From Daedaleopsis sinensis (Eukaryota > Basidiomycota > Agaricomycetes > Polyporales > Polyporaceae), in contig CM066309.1 of assembly GCA_033807695.1 (NCBI GenBank), positions 3,410,001-3,474,000 on the forward strand: DNA of 64,000 nt, in the 5' to 3' direction. The position numbers and the translations under genes were made by a program. The notes below the pieces were generated by a model that made no database searches, was not told the origin of the DNA, and was given only the letters and a program-made list of their open reading frames with translations. Positions 62,942 to 64,000 of this stretch are shown piece by piece. The first letter of the stretch is position 1. Each line of letters starts with the position of its first letter.

Positions 62942-64000
62942 TTACATGGACATCGAGTTCTGCGGGCCCGAGACGGAGAAGAGCGCGATGGGGATCGGTT
63001 TGCGACGCAGGCCCGCACTTGCAGTGCTGTCCCCGCTGTCGCTCGCGCTGCTCTGGCTCACGCGGGACGACCGACTGTCGCGCCTGCTCACGCCGACGGC
63101 CGCGAAGCTGCGGTCCGAGTCGAGGGAACGCTTCGCGACGTGTGCGCTGCCCTTGACCGCGTTCTTGCGCTGGAGCGGCGACATCGAAGATGCCGAGTGT
63201 GAATGCGAATGGGAGTGCGAGGTCGTGATCGAGATCACTGGAGTGGTCACGGCCTTGCTCTTCGCCTTCTTGGAGGGCGAGAGGTTGAATCGAGGAAGCC
63301 ATGAGTGCGAGTGAGACTCGGCAAGCGATCCGAGGGTAGACGTCGACCAGCGCGAACGGAGAGCGCGCTCCGGGTCCGAGCCCACCGACAATGTTGACGG
63401 TGAGTGGCGCATGGGGAGTGGACTCTCGGGCGCGCACGGCAGAGATTGAGATTGCGACTCGCTTCCGATGAAGGTGACATCGATGTCGAAATCGAACGAA
63501 GACAGCGGAGAAGCGGGCGCGGACGAGTTCTGCGAGTAGACAGATGCGCTCTGCGGCGTCGTCGGCCATGCGTCCCGACGAGGCGGAAGAGAGAGCTCGA
63601 CCGGGCTGTCGCAGAAGTCGTGGATATCGGCTGGGACCGCAGAGCGGGGAGGCGGGCGGAGCCCGGACGCGGACACGGGCGTCGAGACAACAAATTGGCT
63701 GCTCGGCGAAGGAGGTACGGAGCCCGCGCTCGACCACGCATCGTGGGGGATGGTGAGCTCTGTGCCGAGGAAGCCAGCGCCGAGCGCCGCGTTCGCGAGC
63801 TCGGCGAGTAGCTCCTCTGTAGCCTGCTCCATGGCCGAGAGCGCTGGAGACTTGTGCACCGGAGGTGGCGGGGGCGGCCTGGTAGGCACCAGGTACGAGC
63901 GACGCCTGAGCGGGAAGGTGGGGTCCAGCTGGGCGCTAGGCCCGCGCGCACTGCTGTCTTGAATTTGAATGGAGATGCGCGGAAGGACTGGATGGACCTT
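62942..64000 (-). CDS. Ser-rich hypothetical protein, 5' end outside window
   Basis: The frame is open from the window end down to the stop at 62942, so the start is not visible. The visible part reads through RSYLVPTRPPPPPPVHKSP, MEQATEELLAELANAALGAG and an extended Ser/Pro-rich body with acidic SFDFDIDVTFIGSES, a run of SHSHSHSHS, then KRSLDSDRSFAAVGVS and a C-terminal IPIALFSVSGPQNSMSM. Nothing matches a family I know. The composition suggests a disordered regulatory or cytoskeletal protein; this is inference. Confidence 0.55.
   Translation of the reverse strand, partial: KVHPVLPRISIQIQDSSARGPSAQLDPTFPLRRRSYLVPTRPPPPPPVHKSPALSAMEQATEELLAELANAALGAGFLGTELTIPHDAWSSAGSVPPSPSSQFVVSTPVSASGLRPPPRSAVPADIHDFCDSPVELSLPPRRDAWPTTPQSASVYSQNSSAPASPLSSFDFDIDVTFIGSESQSQSLPCAPESPLPMRHSPSTLSVGSDPERALRSRWSTSTLGSLAESHSHSWLPRFNLSPSKKAKSKAVTTPVISITTSHSHSHSHSASSMSPLQRKNAVKGSAHVAKRSLDSDRSFAAVGVSRRDSRSSRVSQSSASDSGDSTASAGLRRKPIPIALFSVSGPQNSMSM

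Overview
The window looks like nuclear DNA of a basidiomycete, most likely a wood-decay polypore. Genes are broken by many short introns of about 45-80 bp with GT...AG ends, intergenic gaps are short, coding sequence is GC-rich, and the protein families are typical of Agaricomycetes: an mpaB-like oxygenase, serine-type omega glutathione transferases, a Plavaka transposase and calcineurin A. The serine/cysteine omega-GST set recalls Trametes, but the species cannot be fixed from the sequence. Exon joins were derived by hand from GT/AG signals and frame, so internal splice sites are models.

Layout. 1-12.6 kb: a partial mpaB-like oxygenase (-), an F-box-like protein (+), an unknown protein (-), a PNK-like P-loop ATPase with an RGG tail (-) and a long WW-domain protein (-). 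12.8-25.1 kb: a large DNA-transposon-like unit bounded by a 17-bp inverted repeat (12799-12815 and 25079-25095), with arrays of the palindrome CTTATAAG and its variants next to both ends. It holds a Plavaka (KDZ-superfamily) transposase, shredded and tandemly amplified Hsp70 sequence, and an acidic/basic protein resembling the basidiomycete DUF6698 type. 25.3-36.6 kb: housekeeping and regulatory genes, all on +: UNC-50/GMH1, calcineurin A, a sphingosine-1-phosphate-type phosphatase and a bZIP factor. 37.4-44.6 kb: three intact omega-like GST genes (-) plus two decayed copies and a duplicated upstream block. 44.8-54.4 kb: GPN2 (-) and a RecQ helicase (+), separated by a young 4,440-bp Tc1/mariner element (46237-50676). 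That element has identical 77-bp terminal inverted repeats, a TA target duplication, an intact DD34E transposase and a second, convergent passenger gene. 54.8-64 kb: a Pro/Ser-rich protein with a compact conserved-looking C-terminus (-), a 4.5-kb stretch with no gene I can support, a cysteine-type omega GST (+) and a 5'-partial Ser-rich protein (-).

The main story is two large two-gene DNA elements. Each sits inside a compact divergent promoter: WW protein/UNC-50 for one, GPN2/RecQ for the other. The second theme is birth and death in an omega-GST cluster. The mariner element with its passenger gene, and the Plavaka unit with its cargo and palindrome-rich ends, are the best candidates for something undescribed.
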